In this document: piece after piece, positions 29,525 to 33,735 of the stretch
How positions within the stretch are numbered: the stretch's first letter is position 1
Layout: every line of letters starts with the position of its first letter
The notes under the pieces: model-generated
The model's input: only the letters and a program-made list of their open reading frames with translations
Databases searched by the model: none
Told to the model about the DNA's origin: nothing
Position numbers and translations under genes: made by a program
Assembly (NCBI GenBank): GCA_001662425.1
Contig: BDDC01001095.1
Span: 1 to 33,735 of the forward strand
Source: Chlamydomonas sphaeroides
Lineage: Eukaryota; Chlorophyta; Chlorophyceae; Chlamydomonadales; Chlamydomonadaceae
DNA: 33,735 nucleotides
Direction of reading: 5' to 3'

Positions 29525-31520
29525 TCACAGCCACTGCGCCGTCGGGCGTAGCAGCTTGAGGCTGCCGCAGATTTTGCCATCGTGCAGATAGGGGGCCCAG
29601 GGCGCCAGCGGGTCGGCGGCAGCGGCAGCCACGCCGTCGGGGCCGCCAGCTACATCATCAGCCTGCGGGGCCAGCTCAACGACATCCTCGCCCTGGCTCG
29701 TGCCAGGTATCAAGGCCCCGTTTGCCTTGAAGAACACCGTCACGTCGCCCCCACGCCCGCCGTCTGGCAACCACGTGTGCAGCAGCAGCATGGCCTCCAG
29801 CACGCACGATGCCACCACGCGTGTGCCGAACCGAGAACCCTTGACCTGGAAGGCGCTGGGAATGCAGCAGCGCAGGTACAGCCCCGCGTCCTGGGTGTCG
29901 TCGTCGAACTCGATGTACGGCCGCCACTCAAAGCCATGGGCAAGGATATGAGTCAGCAGGCCGCTGTCAAAGGTCGCGCCGACCGAGGCTATGGCGCCCG
30001 GCGGCAGGTCCTGCAGCGCCTCCTCCAGCTCCGCGCGGCTTATGGACCAGGAGTAGGTGAGGCCGGCCTCCGGGATGGCCTTTCGCCGGGGTGCCAGGCA
30101 GAACCAGGGCGAGCCGTAGTCGTGGCCGCCATAATCTTCAATCACATAATCGTCGCGCTCCGCTTCAAAGGCGGCGGCATAGATGCCGACGGCGCCAACC
30201 GTCATGCCGTCAACTGGGAACCAGCCGGCCCGGTGCTGCTCGCCCTTGGTCTCGTAGTCCAGTGCCAGCGCTTGCAGCACCGAGCCCGCGTACTGCCGCC
30301 GCAGCTGCGACAGCCGCACGGGACCGCACAACCGCTTGCGAGTGGCGGCGTCCGTGTCTGCCCAGTTGGCCTCCATCCAGGTCGCCAGCAGCGCCAGCAC
30401 GCTGCACTCGCGCGCTGTCCGTGCCGAAGTCGGTCGATGCCAGCAGCGCCTCTAGGCCCACCGCCGGCAGCGCCAGCAGTTGCTCTCGTAGCTGCGGCGA
30501 ATTGACGGCAGCGAGCGTGTTGCCAAAATGCCGTGCAAGGGCTGGCTTGGCGGCGGCCAGGATTGGCGCGAAGCTGGGGTCGTCAGCTTCGAGGGCCCAC
30601 ATCCTGTAGCAGTCCAAAAGCTCCAGCACCGGGCTGGGCTCCGCTGCGGCGACGGCAAGATCTCCCGACAGCGGCGCCGGTCGCAGCGCCGCCTGGCTGA
30701 GCTTCGCCACTACGGCGGCCGTGCAGGCCTCGGCGCATCCCTCGATGCCCAGGTAGTCGCACTGCCGCCGCACCTGCAGCAGCTCCCGGATGCTGCCTGG
30801 CTCCACACCGCCCGTGTAGGCGAAGCGGATGGCAGCCCGCGCCGCCGTCACGTCCTCCGCCCCGGCCAGCGGCACTAGCAGCAGCCGCCGGCCGTTGGCG
30901 GGCTCGGAAGTGCCTGGTACAGCGCTTAAAGAGACCTTACACTTAGTGCCCGGGCAGCGGCGGCCGGTGCTCGGGGTACCGGCTACTCCCGGTTCCGCCT
31001 CCTGCCCATCCTCCGGGTTCTGCTCCCTGCGCCTCATCGCCTGTGATGCAAGGAAGGGCCACAAGGATAGTCAGGCGCTCAGAAAGGTGGGGCCTGGCTG
31101 CAACATAATTTGCCGAGCCACCTGAGGCCAACCAGGGCCGACCTCTCGCCCAGTCGCCTAAGGATATACATCGATCGCCAGGCCCCCTCGCACCTGGGCC
31201 ACAAAGAGAGGGCTGCCTGGCGTTGTGTGCCGCTGCACCAGCCAATGAGCTGGTAGCGGTGGCGCCAGGGCCTCGCCTTTGACAGCCTGGTTACCCCCCG
31301 TCGTCGGAGCACCTGCTTCTTCCTCGGCCGTCTTCTGGGCGTTGTCGCCACAGCTGCCTTCGTTGGCGCCCAAGCCACCGTTCAGCTTGCTGCGTTTACG
31401 CGGCTCAGCGCCTGATTTCACAAACTGAATCCAGCAATCGGCATCTTCCTCCTGTTCGAACAACCTTGCTAGGTTGGTCGCGAGGCGAGGATTTCCACAT
31501 GGCGCCTTTGAATGTGTCAT
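29525..31520 (-). pseudogene. BTB/POZ-BACK domain protein, copy B, with a 4-nt frameshift
   Basis: Exon 1 is 31520-31194, the intron 31193-31041 (153 nt, CAG|GTGCGA...CATCACAG|GCG), and exon 2 31040-29525. The intron sits at the same codon and phase as in copy A, and both second exons begin GCGATGAGG. The BTB parts are DADCWIQFV, LPAHWLVQR, SPLFVAQ and AIRFAYTGGVE. The BACK-like region and the C-terminal aromatic blocks (GHDYGSPWF, YSWSISRAELEEAL, FEWRPYIEF) also match copy A. Around 30409-30416 the copy has four extra bases relative to copy A (a GCGC duplication before GAGTGCAGC), which shifts the frame. As written, translation would stop at 30210 after about 385 aa instead of about 612. The downstream frame is otherwise open and conserved to its stop, so this is either a very recent mutation or a sequence error in a functional gene. 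Confidence 0.75.
30409..30416 (-). other. 4-nt (GC)n insertion causing the frameshift in BTB copy B
   Basis: Copy A reads GACACCGAGTGC, whereas copy B reads GACAGCGCGCGAGTGC on the minus strand. The extra four bases are a GC dinucleotide slip. The protein similarity to copy A continues on both sides, in different frames. Confidence 0.85.
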
Positions 31521-32332
31521 CGTGTCTGCAGCTGTATGTATTGTGTCAATATGGCGTCAAGGTATTGTCGAGTTTTTCTGCGATGTCATCTTATTGGCTG
31601 CTCTATGTATCGCTGTCAGGCAGCAGGCCGATGCGCACAGCGGCAAGCCGCACGCCGTATCCTGCCGAACACCCGAACTCACGGCTTCACGTACCCGCCA
31701 GTCCCCGCCTGGCCCCGCCGCGAGTCCCCGAAGCCGCTCTTCGTGCAGCTACGCTTTGTGCGTTCATTCGCACAGCACAAGTAATACGCCCAGTCCATCG
31801 ATGCCACACCACCGTACGTGTGACGTGCCGGCCAAGGCTCAAGCCATAAACATCGAACAGCCCGGACATGCGAGAGGAAAGCTTCGCAGTAATGCGCGGT
31901 GTAAGCCAGGCCCACCCAACTTGCTGCCTTCGCAAATAAGGTTGCATACGCGGCACATCTACCGCAAGCCACAGCCAGGGGTGATCACAGCGCCCACCAC
32001 AACGTCCGACCGCTGCGAGCAAGCGCGACATGCCAGCGCCCGCCGCACAGCTCGCGCGCGGCCTCGATAGTGCCAACACCCAGTGCCCACGACCGCCCCG
32101 AGCATCCCACACATTCACCCTTCCGACCCACCCCTCACGCACATGACGAGCAGCAGCGCAGCCCAGCGCCAGTTCACAGCGGCTGCTCCTCACGTAGCCA
32201 AGCAGCTGCTGCTCCCCATCATGATTCCGCATGTCATTGATTGCCGGCGGCGGCGGCTGCAGCAACGTGCGCGGCGCAGTCAGCAAGGCTGCCGCTGATA
32301 TCGCCGTCGTGGCCGAAGAAAGCGAAAGTACG

Positions 32333-32356
32333 CGAAGGCAGCACGGTATCCGGCGC
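32333..32356 (+). repeat. Dispersed short repeat, copy 1
   Basis: A tract of about 24 nt containing agcacggtatccggcgc is repeated about 0.95 kb away at 33288-33312. Both copies are preceded by a short cgaaag motif, suggesting remnants of one repeated element. Confidence 0.5.
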
Positions 32357-33190
32357 TCACGTGACGCAGGGCCTACCAGCAGGCACCAGCGGCCAGCGCG
32401 ACCCCAGCGATGGCAGTCGCGGCTGCGCCGCCAGCGCCTCCAGTCGCCGCAACAGCCCTCCACCCCATACGTCAGCCTGCCGCCGCCCCAGCCGTCTCCC
32501 TTCGTCTCTCGTTGCTACCCCAGCCCGGCACTGACCCCCGGCCCCAGCCTGTACAGCGGGCTGGCGCACTCCACAACGCGAGGTCGCAAATAAGGGCAGC
32601 ACGGGTCGGTGTCGGGCGCGCCCACGCAGGTAGGGCCATCGGCCCCGGGATACCATGTATGGTCACGCAGCCGAGCGTGGCCGGCGACCGGAGTGGCCGC
32701 AGGTAGTTCAGCGGCCAGCATCCGTACCTACCGTACTGTTAGTTACGTAGGCGTAGCCTAAGAGGCGAACCCGACCGGGTGACTGACAGGCCATGATCGG
32801 TCAGGCAAGCCGTGAGGCCGCCTGTTGTACGGTTGTGGCCTGTGGCCTGTCACGCAGGCCTGGCTAGCCTTAGCGCCAGTCCGCCGCCCTAGCACATACA
32901 CACTCAACACTGACCTCAAGGGTCTGCTTGCTGTAACGGCTCGCTGTGTGCGTGTCAAGCAATTCTCAACCTCTCTGCTATCCTACGCGTTAGCACGCAG
33001 TTTCGCACCACAAATCCTAAGACGTACATTCAACGCGGAGCCGTACCGTTGTCGCAGCGAGCACCAGCCTCTGCTCAGCCGTTGGCGCGAGGGAGGATAT
33101 TTGCGGAGTCCATGAACACCTCCGCGGGCCCGCCGGCCCCGGCATGCGGTCCCGGACAGACGTGGGGAAACGAGGTGGCCCGCGCGCCGC

Positions 33191-33216
33191 GGTAGCCACC
33201 CACGGTAGCCACCCAC
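33191..33216 (+). repeat. Two tandem copies of a 13-nt unit
   Basis: ggtagccacccac occurs at 33191-33203 and is repeated exactly at 33204-33216. Confidence 0.85.
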
Positions 33217-33287
33217 GCGCGAGCACGCCTTCCCTGTCCGCTTGCACTAGAGCGACGGCGTGCACAAAAACGAAAGACCGTCAACAC

Positions 33288-33312
33288 GGAAGGTAGCACG
33301 GTATCCGGCGCC
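33288..33312 (+). repeat. Dispersed short repeat, copy 2
   Basis: This is the second copy of the agcacggtatccggcgc tract, in the same orientation as the copy at 32333. The sequence after it is more diverged, although both copies reach a gcag within the next 20 bases. Confidence 0.5.
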
Positions 33313-33735
33313 AAGGCGCAGCACACCACCGGCGTGCACCAGCTGGCAGGCCCTTTGTCACGCCGGAAACCGGGTCTAGCGTCGCCCTAGCGGGCAGGGC
33401 ACAAACACGTTTGTGCCAGTCCATACGCTGGAGCCCGGTTTGCGCTTGATCACCGCTATCGTTACCTCCACCATTCCCCAGACGTCTTAGCTAGTATACC
33501 TCTAGAAGAGCTGCCCCGTCTTGAGCTACAACGACGAAGAGCCTGCGTTGCGTGCCGCCACGTTGCCGCGGCGCTACAGCTGCCAGCCGCTCGTTCTGCA
33601 GCGCGTTTTGGCATCCTTGCCATAGACAGCGTCTGCATCTACAGCCTGTCGACCTAGTCAACAACCTTGCAACGCGGAGCGCTGGAAACAGCGCGCGCGT
33701 CGCAATTTGGGGCGAGGCCGGCGCCAGCGCATGCG

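Larger units (their letters stand above)
31521..33735. other. Upstream region of BTB copy B; no supported gene
   Basis: The first part should contain the promoter of BTB copy B. Open frames (for example minus strand 31687-32463) are low-complexity or lack motifs. The segment carries small direct repeats, listed separately, and an imperfect inverted repeat around 32723-32750 (cctaccgta...tacgtagg). Confidence 0.35.

Noticed and set aside
31687..32463. Minus-strand open frame of 258 aa upstream of BTB copy B
   Set aside because: The sequence shows no domain or family feature and the frame is one of several overlapping chance frames.
1..33735. CRISPR array, prophage or bacterial operon
   Set aside because: No regularly spaced repeats with unique spacers were seen, and the genes are intron-rich and eukaryotic.

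Overview
The window looks like nuclear DNA of a Chlamydomonas-like (volvocine) green alga. The evidence is very high GC, genes cut into many short exons, splice sites mostly of the form AG|GTGCG...CGCAG|, TGTAA-type poly(A) signals, and long Ala/Gly/Gln/His-rich inserts inside otherwise conserved proteins. Nothing bacterial (operons, ribosome-binding sites) is visible. The assembly contains one run of Ns (23222-23578). Species-level assignment is not possible from the sequence alone.

Layout, left to right: (1) 307-2482 (+), a two-exon BTB/POZ-BACK-type gene. (2) 2836-3242, a dense cluster of short hairpins in two related modules, unexplained. (3) 3243-5325, mostly empty, with one orphan coding-like ORF ending at 4606. 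(4) 13616-6225 (-), a 16-exon DPH6 gene (diphthine-ammonia ligase: ATP-pyrophosphatase plus two Rid/YjgF-like domains) with a very large His-rich C-terminal exon. (5) 14800-17976 (+), a START/SRPBCC (polyketide-cyclase-like) gene divergent from DPH6. (6) 19018-26368 (+), a large armadillo/HEAT-like and coiled-coil protein interrupted by the assembly gap. (7) 28700-28790 (+), a possible orphan first exon. (8) 31520-29525 (-), a second BTB-BACK gene, paralogous and inverted relative to the first, carrying a 4-nt frameshift. (9) 31521-33735, no convincing gene, some small repeats.

I rebuilt the exon chains by requiring a splice donor, a splice acceptor and phase agreement at each junction. DPH6 and the START gene close in frame across every internal junction, except one DPH6 junction that needs removal of only 25 nt. 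The START gene's first exon is tentative. The genes do not form an obvious pathway: DPH6 acts on translation elongation factor 2, the START protein probably binds a lipid or hydrophobic ligand, and the BTB proteins are probable ubiquitin-ligase adaptors or scaffolds. The most notable signals are the structured hairpin cluster, a near-identical tract shared by the inverted BTB paralogs (gene conversion), the frameshift in one of them, the sub-30-nt GT-AG intervals, and the His-rich expansion of DPH6.
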